Shown: positions 41,830-54,147 of the stretch, one piece after another | How positions within the stretch are numbered: the stretch's first letter is position 1 | Layout of the letters: each line of letters opens with the position of its first letter | NCBI GenBank assembly: GCA_002197995.1 | Contig: NGZR01000001.1 | Location: forward strand, 1,736,001 to 1,800,000 | DNA length: 64,000 nucleotides | Direction of reading: 5' to 3' | From: Gaeumannomyces sp. JS-464 | Lineage: Eukaryota; Ascomycota; Sordariomycetes; Magnaporthales; Magnaporthaceae | Program-made: the position numbers and the translations under genes | The notes under the pieces: model-generated | Told to the model about the DNA's origin: nothing | Databases searched by the model: none | What the model saw: the letters and a program-made list of their open reading frames with translations, nothing else

Positions 41830-42460
41830 TCGTACTTAAAAAAAACGGATTTTTACGCTTATATATCGATTACCGAGCCTTAAACCGAATTATTACGCGT
41901 AAAAACCGCTACTTATTGCCTTTTATATTCGACTTAATAAACAAACTGGCGGGAATTAAATGGTTTTCCAAATTGGATTTGCGAAACGCTTATTATCGCA
42001 TTCGCATTTAATTGGAAAATAGGTGGAAAATAGCATTCCGTATTAAATATAGGCTATTTAAATATACCGTAATGCCATTCGGATTAACTAACGCCCCGTC
42101 CACCTTTTAAGCTTATATGCACTAAGCATTGGCAAGCTTTATTAATTACATTTGCGTAATATACCTCGATGATATTATTGTATTTTTACAAATAAAAAAG
42201 GAGCACGAGCAATATGTAAAGCAAATTTTAAATAGGCTTCGATTATATAAGCTATACGCGAAGCAATTTAAATGCGAGTTTTTTAGGAATTACGTTAAAT
42301 TTTTAAAATTTCGCGTATTTTAAAAAGGTGTTTTTATAAACCTTAAGCGCATTAAAGCGATCCAAAAGTAAATACCCCTAAAATTTTATAAGGATATTTA
42401 AATATTCCTAAAATTCGCGAACTTTTACCGCAAATTTATCCCTAGCTATTCCCGAATAGT
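41830..42460 (+). pseudogene. Reverse transcriptase of Ty3 element B
   Basis: Fingers and palm motifs can be followed in one frame: GFLRLYIDYRALNRIITRKN, then FDLINKLAGIKWFSKLDLRN, AYYRIRI, YTVMPFGLTNAPSTF and YLDDIIVFLQIKKEHEQYVK. The two catalytic Asp of YLDD are intact (42,168-42,173). Interruptions are TAA/TAG codons at positions where relatives have Gln or Trp. Confidence 0.8.
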
Positions 42461-43689
42461 CGTTCCGATAACGGAGCTATTAAAAGGCAGTTAAAATGGG
42501 AAAAAAAAGGAATGTTCGACTAGCTATTCGCAGCAGCCCGAGCTTTTAAAAGGTTTAAAACGGCGTTTAAAAACGCAACAATTTTTAAGCATTAAAACCT
42601 AACTAAAAAAACACGAGTGGAAACGAACGCTTCCATTAAAGCCATTTTTAACATCCTGTTTTAATTAATAAATGGGCGATAGCACTTTATAACTTTTTAC
42701 TTACGCAAATTAACAAACGCAAAGCAAAAGTGGGTTATAAAACAACAGGAATTACTAGCTATTATCGAATTTTTCAAACATTAGCGCTAATATTTAAAAA
42801 GCGCATTTAAAATGTTTACCGTTTTAACGGACCACTAAGCGTTAAAGGAATAATCCAAACCCCGGTTAAGGACTTTCGAAGCAGGCTAACGCGATAGGTG
42901 TACCGGTTATCCCAGTTTAACTTTAATATCGAACATAAGTCGGGCAAAACCAACTCCGCGGATAGTTTATCCAAAAGGCTAAATTATATAAAAGGAAAGA
43001 TTATATACGAAAACGTTATCCCATTATTCGCGGTTAAGTTAAACTTGCTGCCGCATTTGCTAAATAAATTAACTTAACAAATTATTGCATTAACAATTAA
43101 AAAAAATTGCTTAAATGTTATAAAATAATATGTCCAAATTGCAAAAATGATTCCGATCCGGGGCCGCGACCCGCAAAAAAGGCAACGCGCCCGCTTAAAA
43201 GGGAATAGTTATAACGTCGACCTTTTAAACTATTTATCCCGGGTTAATGCCCTTATAAAAAGGAAAAACGAAAAGCAAATACCATTAAAGCTTTGCCCAA
43301 AACGGGCACGTTTGAAAGTCGTCGAAAGTAACCAATTTCCACGGTTTAAACTGCAAATAGTTATGCAAATTTTGTCGCAACTTTTATTCGCGCAAAAAAA
43401 CGAAAATGGTAAGTAAAGCCTAGCTTAAAAGGTAACCTAAAAAGGTTAGCGACAATTTAACCCCGGGTAAAAAAAAACTGCTAGTAAAAAAGCTTAAAGC
43501 TAAAAGCGTTATTTATAACCAATTGCTTTTTCGCCCTATTATTATCGAATTAATAAAAAACGAAACGGCCAAAACCGATAAACCAAACCGAGCAATATAC
43601 TAATTAGTTAAACGGTTGCAAATGCAGGATTAAAAGGTTATCGCATTGCGTGCTTTGGTAAAAAACGGTGCCGGGATTTTAAAAAATTA

Positions 43690-44035
43690 ACCCGCCCGTA
43701 AAAGCGATGCCGCGCGAAGCCGTAATGCCGCTAAAAAAGGCAATGCCACGCAAAAACGTAAAGCCGCGTGCAACAGCGATGCCGTTAAAAAAGGCGATGC
43801 TACGCGAAACCGTAATGCCGTTAGGATAAACAATGCCGTGTAAAGTTGCAATGCCGTGCAAAATCGCGATGCCGTTAAAAAAAGCGATGTTATGCAAAAT
43901 CGCGATGCCGTGCAAAGCCGCGATGCCGCCGGAAAAAGCGATGCCGTGCTAAAACGCGATGCCGCGTAAAAACGCGATGCCGTCGAAAAAAAACGATGCC
44001 GTGCAAAAACGCGATGCCGCTTATAAGGGCGATAA
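43690..44035 (+). repeat. 18-base minisatellite coding a hexapeptide array inside Ty3 element B
   Basis: Variants of GCGATGCCGTGCAAAAAC repeat about eighteen times with a period of 18 bases, giving a peptide array of the form [R/G/S]-[D/N]-A-[V/A]-[Q/K]-x (for example RDAVQNRDAVKKSDV). The array lies between RNase H and integrase, where Ty3 polyproteins normally have a short linker. Units are diverged and contain a few TAA codons. On the minus strand they read as long open frames rich in Ala/Ser/Phe, which I regard as shadows. Confidence 0.85.
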
Positions 44036-45479
44036 AGCCAGAAAAGGCCGAAACTTTTATAAAGGATACCGTATAAACGAGGACGGAGTTTTGTATTTCC
44101 GGAAACGCTTGGTAATTCCCGCTTAAAAAGCATTTCGAGTTTAAATTATAGCATAATATTATAACGATCCCTAAGTAAAGCATTTCGAAATATATAAAAC
44201 GGTAAAACTAATTAAACGCAAATTTTATTAGGAAAACGTGGATAAAAATATCGCGAAATACGTCCGCTTTTATTAAGCATGCCAAAAAGCGAAAATGCTA
44301 AAACATAAACTTTATAACGAACTTTAGCCATTTTTATTACCCGAATACCCTTTTTAAAAAATCAATTTAATTTTATTACAAGCTATTAAAATGTTTAACG
44401 TTTATAAGCCAAAACGTACGAGTAATGCTTATAATGGTAAACCGCTTTACTAAATACGCTAAATTTATCCCGTGCGAAAAATTTCGGCTTTTTCCTTTGT
44501 TTAAATGCTATAGCAGCACGTCAAATATTAGTTCGGCATTTCCGAAGCATTGTAAATAACCGAAACTCGCTATTTACTAGTTATTTTTAAATTAAATATA
44601 AAAAGCGCTTTAATCCGCCCGTTAGCTGTTTATTGCGTTTCATTTTTAAACCGACGGTTAAACTAAACGTATTTTACTAAACGTTAACGCATTATTTGCG
44701 AACGTTTATTAACCGGGAAAAGTTCGGCTGGGTAGCGGTATTAAAGGCTAAATTCGCTATAATAACGCAAAGCACGAAACTATTAAAATTAGCCTTTTTA
44801 AAGCTTTATATGGTTTTAACCCGTTGTATATAAATTTAGCAAACTTAAAAAAACTAAAGTTTAAAAAGTGCTAAAAAGCTGCATTACATTCGTCGGATTA
44901 AAACCGATATGCGGACGAACTATGCCGAGCAGTAAAAGCTTACGCCGGTATTACAATTAAAAAGATAACTTTAAAAATATTAAAAAGGATAAATCGTTAA
45001 ACTGTTTTTCGAAATTTTCAGTTTAAAGCAAAAAAGCGCAAACTCGCACTTATATATATTCGTATGCCTATCGTAAAAAGGGTAAAAAAGCTTTGCTTAT
45101 AAAGTTTAATTGCCGGCCAAATATAATTAACTATATAACGTTTTTTCCGTCGTTTTGTTAAAAACCGTAGGACGATTTTAAACCTTAGGTTTTTAATTCC
45201 GCCTTTCCAAATTTAAAAAAGGAAACCGAAAAGTAGGAAATAAAAGATTGGTTAATATGCAAAAGCAAAACGAATTCCGCTCGTTCCTAATAAAATGGGC
45301 AAAATGGCCGGCAAAATACAACATATAAAACCAAAAAAATATTTGGATAACGTATAAAAGCTAATTAAAAGCTATTTAAAAAAAAAGCGCAAAACGCACC
45401 GCAAATAGGATAACCCTATTTTAAACTTAAAAAAAAGTGGAAAGTGAAAAAAAAAGGAAAATAAAAGCTTAAGCCGCCG

Positions 45480-47600
45480 AAAAATCCCTAGTTATTACTT
45501 GACGTTTAACGACGCGTTTTAATAAAAAGTCCTCGTTATTATTATTTCCCTTTTTAAGTTTCGAATCGTTAGCAAGTTAAATTATAACCTGGGCTTTAAC
45601 GATTTAATATAAAATCGGGTCGCCGTTAACATAACGAATAATAATACGTCGTTAAACTTAATTTCCATTTCGCAATTTAAACCCTTTTTAAACTTTTTCG
45701 TTCGAAAGTCGAAAGCTTAACCCTCGTTAAAAACCTTTTATTATAGCTTCGAAAGCTAAAAAAAACGAACGCCGTTAATAGCCGGGTTAAGCACGATATC
45801 GTAAAAAAAGCACGGGGCGTAATCTCTAATTAACGCGAGTTATAACCGAAACCCGACTTTATAAAACAAGCTGGCCTATCCGAGCTAGCATTTCGTTAAT
45901 TTTAGCAAGCTCGTTATAAAAACGTGCCGAATATGCACCCCCGAATACGCCGCGAATGCATGCCTTTCGCGAGCAGCCGGTAGTACCGAACATTTATAAG
46001 CAAGTTTAAAGCGTCGGGAAATGGTACGAATTGTAATCGTTAAATTTTTAAGGAAAATAGCGATGCAAAGGTTTTGCGGAAGTTAAAAAGGCGAACTTAA
46101 TGGAAATTCGACTATTATCGGCAATAAAATAAAGGAAATTACAATAAGCCGAAAAATAATTATAACGGAAAAACTATAAAGGTTTTCTTATAAAAACAAA
46201 TTAAAAAAGCGAAACCGCGTAATAAGCTTACCGAAGGATTTGGTAGGTTATTATGCATTTATTAGCATGCTTTTAACAAGCCCAAAATCGATATTAAAAA
46301 GGAAACCCCGGGTAAAAAACGATAAGCTTAACTTGGTAAATGCATTAAAAGCAGCGGCCTATTTTAATAATACCGGTAATATATATCAGGTCGTGCTTAA
46401 AATGCGTCCCACCCCGAAAAAAGTCGGTTATATAGCAATTGCTATAAAAAAAGCGGCGTCGAATACTATTAAAAGCCACCGTGCCGGTAATAAAGGCAAT
46501 TTAAACTCGTTAGCGGTCCTTTTTTGCAAAAAAACGCAAAGCGAACGATGCTTTTTATCGGCGAAATCGTAAGCTTATTAAGCCGACGAATAACGCCAGC
46601 AGGGTATGCTAATAACAAAAGTATTCCGAAAGTCCAAATTAAAGTTAAACCGGGAAGCGGAATGGCAAAAAAAAGCGGATTCCTTTAAAAATGCCATAAT
46701 CGGCAAAATGGTAAAGGCTTTCCTTTATAAAGCTAGCTATAATCGCCCGCTTCGCATCGTTAAAAGCGAAAAGGCGACGGCGAAATGCTTCGTTAGCGGT
46801 AACGTTGTAAAACATAATTTTGCAATAAAATCGGGTTAGCGCACGTTTAAAACGAGCGAGCCGAAAGGAAGGACGAAAACGTATAACCGCGACCGCAATT
46901 AAAAAAAAAAAGCGTGATTAAACGTAATCGAAACCGCGACCGCAGTTAAAAAAAGCTTAAATCCGGGCCAAGCAAAAAGCGTAAAAAAATTGCGGGAAAA
47001 AAAAAAAGCGCTAACTTTAAAAAGCAAACGCAGGCTTTTATGCGCCAAAAGCGCGAGCTTTGTAGGTAAATAAGCAATGCGAGGGCAAAAGGAATAAAGC
47101 AATAACCAGCGGCGTTTAATCGTCGCTGTTAATTGTGTTGTTAAAAGGAAGGAAAACAACGCCGGCCGGCCGGAAAAAAACAAAAAGGTTTACCGGCAAA
47201 ACCGCTTTTGCTTTAACCGTCGCCGGCCTTATACGGCTAACGCCACCGAAAACGCCACCAAAATCCCATAAGCCTTATTGGCACCCTGTTAAAGAAAGTT
47301 ATTCGCACTTTTACACTACTAAAAAACCATTTACCCCAAATGGTAAGGGCATTAACAAACTTGGCCTGCCCGCTAACTCGTTATAAACCGACCAAACCTC
47401 GACCGCGACCATTTCGCTAACAGGCATTGCCGAAACGTTAATGCTTTAAAAGGGGATAGTGTAAGGAGGCTCGCCGCGATAGTGGCGGGCTACCGCCACA
47501 GTAAAAGCTTTAGCCCTGTTACGAGCCCGAGCTACGTAAAGGCTTAAAGCACCTAGGCACGTAATAGGAGGCCCGGGGGCCACGCTACTTAGGCAGCTTG
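45480..47600. other. RIPped stretch of uncertain origin with 110- and 77-codon open frames
   Basis: Two plus-strand frames (46,240-46,572 and 46,606-46,839) are Lys/Asn-rich (LVNALKAAAYFNNTGNIYQV; KSKLKLNREAEWQKKADSF, then KNAIIGKMVKAFLYKASYNR). I recognise no domain. They are in the same compartment as the Ty3 elements and may be an extra open frame or the 3' part of element B, or a separate element. Near 47,480 the sequence becomes GC-rich with a perfect hairpin. Boundaries are not defined. Confidence 0.35.
47482..47499. repeat. Perfect hairpin GTGGCGG-GCTA-CCGCCAC
   Basis: A 7-base stem with a 4-base loop in an otherwise AT-rich setting, followed by a GC-rich 100-base segment with CTGTTACGAGCC. 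It could lie in the 3' LTR or untranslated region of Ty3 element C, whose integrase begins just to the right on the minus strand. Confidence 0.6.
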
Positions 47601-50600
47601 TAGGAGGCAATTCCTAAAATGCCGGAACAAGCTGAAGTTGTTATATTTACCTTATAGCAATATAGGCCTTTAACCCTTAATTACCGTTTACGGTTATCGT
47701 GATTACTTCGTACAGGCTTTCGGCTTACCCCGTGATAGAACACTAGGTCGTTAACGTTAAATCGACTGGCTTACGTTTTTTATTTGCCTGGTTTTTTTGC
47801 CGTTTTTATGCAGCTATCGCGCGCTGCTTCGCCAAATCTTGGACCTTTTTAATACGTTTAACGAGGTTGCATGCACGTTTTTTAGGTTAAAGCCATCGGT
47901 TAATACGTCGAGATTAAGCGAAAAGGGGTTTTTCGCATCCCTGCCCATTATTACCCGAATCGGGGCTATGTTAATTATCGAATGCCACGACGAGTTATAG
48001 GCAAAATCCAACGCGGGGATGTAATTGCTCCAGTTCGATTGGTATTTGTTAACGTAAAAGCGTACTTTAATCCAGCTCTTAGTTGGTTTTCCACGGCACT
48101 TTACGTTTGCGGATGGAAGCTAAACCGCGACGATGTTTAGTGCTTGTTAAAAAGTTAATCTTTGCCATAAACTTCGAAATAAATGGCCTTGCGTTATCGC
48201 TAATCCAAACGAACGGGATACCAAAAAACGGTAAAGGTAGCGATAATACCGCTTTGTTAACCCTCGGCCTATCGGACTTTTTTCCTAAAATCGTAGCAAT
48301 AATGCGGCTAAATTTGCAAATAATACCCAAACGTAATCGTATTTTCGCTCGTTTTAGGGCATATTTTTGCCATTTATTACCACCTGGTCCCAAACACTTA
48401 ACGGGATTGGCAGTGAATAAAGCAAACCTGGTGTTTTATTTCGGGTACCTTATTGCGCCGGCAATCGTAACAATTGCGGACATAGCCGGATATCGACTTT
48501 TATATCCGGCCACTAGTAGTCCTTTTGTACTGCTTTAATGGTTTTATTTTATCCCCCATGTCCGAAAATTGGAAGTGCATGCCTATTTCGAATAAGTGCT
48601 ATACGTAGGAAAATTTTGCCGTCCTGTATTTGTTTTGGTATAAACATTTTACCATGTTAAAAGCCCAATTGCTAAGCGGCGTTTTCTTTTTGGATAGTTA
48701 GCAAGGTCGGCATTTTGCGGAATGTTTAGCTCGGTTTATGCTACCGCTGCAATCGCTAGTTGGATCCTTTTTGGAGGGATTAAGGCCATAGTACGCTTTT
48801 CCAACTCCCGGCTTTAACTGTTAGCAGCTTTGTTATTTTGCAGGACAGTGCGTTCGCGTCGATGTTCTATTTCCCTGGCCGGTAGGTAAAGGTGATATCG
48901 AAGTTCGATAAGAAATCTGCCCACCGGACTTGCCAAGTTAAAAGGACCCTTTTTGCGAATAAAAAAGCTAGGGCCTAACGGTTTATAACAACGAAAAACT
49001 TTATTCCAAAAAGTTCGGGATAATAGTGCTTTAATATTTGCATTACCGCAAGCAGTTTTCGGTTTTGGATCGGGTATGCTTTTTTAGCATTATTTATTAA
49101 CTTGGAGAAATAGCCCACTGGCTTTCATTTCCGTCCTTTTGCTGTTGCTAAATCACACTACCTGTTACGTTGCGAAAAGCGTTTATTTCGATTTATGTAA
49201 GCCTTTCGAGGCGGAAAAATGCCAGGATTAGTGCCTCGCGCGAATTGTTTTATGTTATTAAAAGCCTTAATCTGTTTAAAGCGATATCAAATAACGCATC
49301 CTTTTTTAAAAGCCGGTTAAAAGGTTTAGCTACGCCGCTAGCGTAATAACAAAACATATGCACGTAATTGCACAATCCTAAAAAAAACTTAACGTTGTTT
49401 TACTGTGTAAATCCTCGACTCGCCACTTTTGGATTGCTTTTATCTTTTCCGAATCGATGCTTACCCCTACCTAAGCTTCGAGGGTAACACCCAAATAGTT
49501 AACCTTTTTAACGTTAAACTTCGATTTTTAATATCGCTTTAAAGCTCGCCTTAAACAAACGGAAGATAACCTTTTCGACATGCTGCCAATGCTCCTCCTC
49601 CATTTCGAATAAATTAACACGTCGTCGGCGTAAACGCTCGCAAAGTAATCCAGCAGTTCGTTAAGTTGGCAGTTAATGTAATTTTACCACCAAACTGGGC
49701 CGACCTTAAATCCAAATGGTAAAACCTTCCATTAAAAAGTGCTTTGCCGCGTTCGAAAAGCTGTAAAATACTTAAAAGCATCGGCTAAACGAAAACGCCA
49801 AAAGGCCTAAATAATATCGATAATCGTAAAGTGCTTGGCATTTTTGCAATTAAAAAGCGTCCCTGCAAAGTCTAATGCTCGCATAATCCGGTCCTTAAGA
49901 AATCGGTTCCGCTAACGTAGTTAATGTAAAAGCGAGTGCGTCGGGATTTGGGTTATGCGGTTTCGGCACGAATAGCACCGACGCCATTTGTTTCCTTTTA
50001 AAATCCTTTCGATAAAGCCGAGCTTAAGTAGCTTATCGACCACCCTTTTTTTCGAAGTCCAAAAACTGGATTGGGGTTCGAAATACCGGCGGTAAGCCCT
50101 TTTTACGGCTTATTCGGGTCCAATTTTAACACCACGTCTTTCCCAGGCCGATATGGTGGCAAAGTATTTGCTTGCCTTTTCGAAAAAAAGCCTTCCAAAT
50201 GTTTTAGCTATGGCGGCAGCTTTTCGCGCACGAGTTTAACGTGCTTGGGGTCCTCGTTTGGTGGGAAAGAAATGTATTCCCCGGTATATGTTTTTTCCAA
50301 TCCTAATCCGCCTTTCCACCGAACTACGTTAATAATCGGCAGGTTTTTGGAAGTGTTGTTAAGGAAATTGGCTCGGTTGGCATGCAATTAGCAATTTGGG
50401 TCCATCGTTTTCGACGAGGATCTTTTTACATTTATTGCACAATCGCGTTAATAATTGTCTGCCTTTCCTTTCGATTTGGGCAATCGTTAGGCTTAAGTTC
50501 CTCGAACTTTGCAATTTTCTCTTTTTTTGGGTTTGGTAGGGTCGTTTTTCCTCCACGACCGCTGGAGGATCTGGTATCGCTTTATGGTTTTAATCGATAA

Positions 50601-52133
50601 AAACGATCTCGCCGATCGGCGTCTGCTTGCACTTGCGGATCGATTTTCTCGCCGATTTGGCAAAACGGAAGTAATTTAATCGCTAACGAATATTTGGCTA
50701 AAGCGGGTCGGTCGTTTGGCCAAATCATTTCCCGGTTAAAGCAATTTAACAGGAACATAATGCTTAAAAAGCCAGTAAAAACCAATAAAAACGTTATGCC
50801 TTATATCGGTAACCAAAAAAGTCTAGTTTGGGAACCGTTTGACATCGATCTTTAGGTCGAAATCATTTTTATCGTCGCCCTTCCTACCTTTTCGCGGCGA
50901 TAATCCTAAAGCTAAATCGGTTATTTAAGCTTAACGATTTTGGCCTTCAGTTTTCGTTAGGCCTTAGCAGCCACGGCTGGGCTAACTAGTAAATTTGTAT
51001 CCGCTTTTATGTTACACAGCTTTTTAACGCGGAAGCCAATCCCATTTACCTGTACAAAAGCAGTTTTGGTAAACGAAAATGTTAATTGGCTGTTAACTCG
51101 GGCTAATGTAAGCATGGAAACCACCGTGAAAACTTCCGGTGGTCCTACTTTTTTTCCGACTTATCCGACGAGGATAATTCGGTTTTTAATCCTTTTTTTT
51201 TTGCTTAGTTCCGATTGTAGCAACCTTGCTTCGGTTCGGGCAATTTTTGGAAAGGTGCCGCTCGCTACACGTAAAGCATGTACTAGCTTTAATATAAGCC
51301 TTACGCTTTGCCAAAGTTAAAGCTTTGCCACCCTTCGAGTTGGAAATAGCTAAATTGCCGTCCTTATTTTTCCGCTGATCGTCTTGTGCCTTGCTTCGGG
51401 TAGCGACTTACCGTCACTTTCAAGTTTGTTACGGTTGCTCCGTTAACCCGCTTTGCGTTCGCTGGTCTTTTCGTAATGTCGTTTTTAGCTGTAAGCTGCG
51501 TTGGCGACATTTTTGCTAAAAACCTCGTAGCTAATGTCCGGGTTTTAAGCGTCGGTAAACAGCCGATAGTTAAAATTCGGTGGAATATGCTCCCACAAAG
51601 TTATTTTTATATCGGCCACGGTAACATTAGCTGTTTGGGCCAAATTATTAAAGCTGGCCAAAAACACGTGGATATTTATATCCTTTACTAGGTCGTATTT
51701 TAGCTTTGCAAGTTTGGCTTAAACGGCCGAAGCTTGGTTTGGGTTATGGTAGGTCGCGCTTAGGATTTAAACCATTTTAGCAACAAACGAAAATGGGTTG
51801 TCTTTTGATAAAAATCGTGGTTGCAATACCTCCAATAAGCCGCTTTCGAGGTACTTTATCAGTTTGTTCATCCGGCTTTTCTCCGTCCGGAAAGTCTCGT
51901 CGTCCTCCTTAAACTTATTGGCCACGGTTTTAACCCATAAGTTAAAGGTTTTCTTATTACCTTTAAAAATTTTGGCGCAACGCCTCGTTTTTTAGCTTTA
52001 TTGTTATAACGGGGGTTCGTACTTCGTATCGTTAATCCGTACGGTTTAAAGATAAAGTTAGCGGCTTAACCAATTGGAACGAATTGGGTACCCCCGAAAA
52101 CACTGTCGGCAGGCGTCGCTTCCCGGGCTTAGC
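47600..52133 (-). mobile_element. Ty3-type retrotransposon C, main part (minus strand, RIPped)
   Basis: Minus-strand domains from right to left: gag (about 52,120 to 51,200) with zinc knuckle CFTCSERHLSKNCP (about 51,280-51,240) and ISYEVFSKN-type blocks; a protease-like region (about 50,780-50,600); reverse transcriptase with VVDKLLKLGFIERI (about 50,040), VVLFVPKPHNPNPDAL and SVYADDVLIYS (YADD at 49,621-49,632); RNase H region (about 49,100-48,700); integrase with LPLPFFGIPFVWISDNARPF (about 48,230-48,180) and EFAYNSSWHSII-like C-terminus (48,011). It is a different lineage from elements B and D (YADD versus YLDD, different gag). Its gag N-terminal part lies beyond LINE copy 2 at 58,294-58,614. 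Confidence 0.8.
52121..52133 (+). repeat. Left target-site duplication of LINE copy 2 (TCCCGGGCTTAGC)
   Basis: A perfect 13-base match to 58,294-58,306. Both copies are part of the gag coding sequence of Ty3 element C. Confidence 0.92.
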
Positions 52134-52393
52134 CACCTTTTTCGAATTTACCAATTTTTGGCATTGCGCTGTTAGTGCACACTGCCAAATTGCATACAAA
52201 TCCTTAACACCCGCCAATTAGCGACCCAACACCAATAACCACAACGGCGCTGGCGACGGCAACATGCCGTTGCCAACAGCCCCCCTTCGGCCAATAGGGT
52301 GGCGCGCGCCCTCCTCGTCGGCCCAACGGCCCGGAGGAACGCGTCGCTGCCACCCGGGCCCCCCGCGCGTCAGCACCCGACCACGCCGTCCCG

Positions 52394-54110
52394 TTGCGGA
52401 ATTCGCAACAACCCAACAGGGCCCGTTCAGGGCCAGGAAGGCACCCACGACGGCAGCACCGGCACAGGTGCCCCTTTCCTTTTCTTTTCCCCTCCCGGCC
52501 TACGCGCCCACCCCTCGGGTCGGCTGCGGCGGCCGCGGAGGAAATTGTTGCGAGTTACAGCCGCAAGCAACAGCAAACGGCTTTAATTTGCACAACCCTC
52601 GCCCGCTCTATCGACGCCGGCATCGCTTCCCTCCCACTGGAGGCAATCCCCGAAGCCAACGGCTGGAAGGATTGTTTTATCGAATACGCCAAACAAGCCC
52701 TTTTCGGCCTGCCAACGCCGGCCCAAAGGGAAAGAAACCCCTACGGGGCCCCGGAACCTTACGCGCCTAACCCGCAACGCCCGCCCCCGACCACTTACGC
52801 GGCGGCGGCCCGAACAGGGCTCCAGCAGCCCCAGCAACCCGCACAGGCTTTAAAAAACCGTGCACCCCGGGAGCCCCGCCCTCCCGCCCGGCCCAAAGCC
52901 GATTTCCGGGTTTTTGTTAAAATCCCGGAGGAAAAACAGGCTTGGGCCAACCAACAAACGGGCTTTAGTATTCGCAAAGCCCTTGCCGATAGCAGGGACC
53001 TGCCGTTTACGACAGCCGACGTCCCGGAAGCTTATCGAACCCCTACTGGGTTCGTGCTAAAAGCAAAAACGGCGGATATCCAAAGCCGGCTTTTGCAGCA
53101 TCGATCCGAATTAGGCCGTTTATATAACGCCGAAAGGATCGAAAAGCCCGAAATCTGGTTTAACTACGTGATTTCCGGATGCCCCACGTCCTTAACGAAC
53201 GGCCTCGGACAAAGCGTCCCGGTATCGGAAAAGCTGGTCCGGGAGGAAGTCGAAGCCCAAAGGGCTAAAGCCAGTAAGCGTTAAGCCCTCCGGGGCCGGC
53301 GCTAATTACCAAGGCGTATATTATGGATTATATCCTTTTACACGCGCGTAACCGGGTTTAGGCTTTGGGGGATTACGTTTTTTCACGCCGCGTACAACGA
53401 CACCCGCCGGTTACGCAACATACCCCCGGCTGCCACGGCTTTCACGTGGCTCGCAACTGTGCCCGGGCCGATAGGTGCCTCCGGTGCGGGAAAGTAACGA
53501 CGGCCGGCACGCATCGCCGTGCACGGCCCTTCCGCAATGCGCAAACTGTTCGGGCCCGTACCCAGCCGACCACCCGAACTGCCCTATAAAGCCTGTACGG
53601 GTAAACGGAGTGCTAAAGCATTTAACCCGTGGGGAAAAAGGCGCGGTTAGGAAATTAGGGGCACAAGCCTACCGGGCGGCGGTAAAAGAGGTGGAAGCCG
53701 CCGCTGCCGCCGCCACCGCCGCGGCCGCCGCGGCCGCCACCGCCAACGCCCTTCCTGCAACCGCGGTTACTACGGACAATTCCGTTGTAACCGTTACCGC
53801 TAATGCCAATCCCGCGGCCGGTACCGGTAACGCCGCTGCTTCCGTTACCCCCGCCGCCGCCGCCGTTCCTGCCGCTGCTGCCACCGCCGACGCTGCCGAG
53901 GTAAGCCCGGCAAATCCGCTGGCCCCCGAGGGCGCGGCCCGTACGGCCGGCAAGGGAAGGCACCCTGCCAAAAGGCTTAGGGTTAGTTTTAACAACCAAT
54001 ACGAAGTACTGGCGGATATGGAACTGGACCTCCCCGAGCCCGAAAGGGGCTATCGAAATAACCGGAAACCCCCTGGAGGAAACCGACGGTACCGCCGGCC
54101 ACAACCTTAG
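52394..54110 (+). pseudogene. LINE copy 2 ORF1 (gag-like), open in two long parts
   Basis: The first part, 52,394-53,284 (296 codons), has IDAGIASLPLEAIPEANGWK, DFRVFVKIPEEKQAWANQQT, GFSIRKALADSRDLPFTTAD and IWFNYVISGCPTSL. After a stop and frame change the zinc-knuckle region HGFHVARNCARADRCLRCGK (about 53,431-53,495) and CANCSGPYPADHPNC follow, then VNGVLKHLTRGEKGAVRKLG and an Ala-rich tail (to 54,110). The knuckles follow C-x2-C / H-C spacing usual for Tad1 ORF1. The protein would package LINE RNA. The start at 52,394 is only the first ATG of the open frame; the true start may be upstream. Confidence 0.75.
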
Positions 54111-54147
54111 GGCCAAAGCCCCCAATACACCAACGCCGCTTTTACGT

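Larger units (their letters stand above)
39940..45480 (+). mobile_element. Ty3-type retrotransposon B (chromovirus-like), RIPped
   Basis: Domain order on the plus strand is gag zinc knuckle (CNNCEQLSHWAADYYF, about 40,778), protease (LVNLNTGVTANIVNYKFV, about 41,101, with Asn where Asp is expected), reverse transcriptase (LRLYIDYRALNRIITRKNRY, about 41,855; KWFSKLDLRNAYYRIRI; VIYLDDIIVF with YLDD at 42,162-42,173; FANFYRKFIPSYSRI), RNase H (to about 43,050), a minisatellite (43,690-44,035), integrase zinc finger (about 44,150-44,300: KYVRFYQAC-like, QKAKMLKHKLYNEL) and a chromodomain-like C-terminus near 45,230-45,400 (FLIKWAKWPAKYN). Domain order with the integrase last and a chromodomain indicates a chromovirus. 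No LTR was confidently found at either end. Stops are nearly all TAA/TAG. Confidence 0.8.

Noticed and set aside
43690..44035. CRISPR-like array
   Set aside because: Units are contiguous 18-mers with no spacers of constant length, and the sequence is eukaryotic; it is a minisatellite. The same holds for the 24-base repeats at 28,035-28,154.
43679..44183. Long minus-strand frames over the hexapeptide array
   Set aside because: Their regular His/Gly/Ile and Ala/Ser/Phe patterns come from the 18-base repeat; the plus-strand frame agrees with the pol gene around it.
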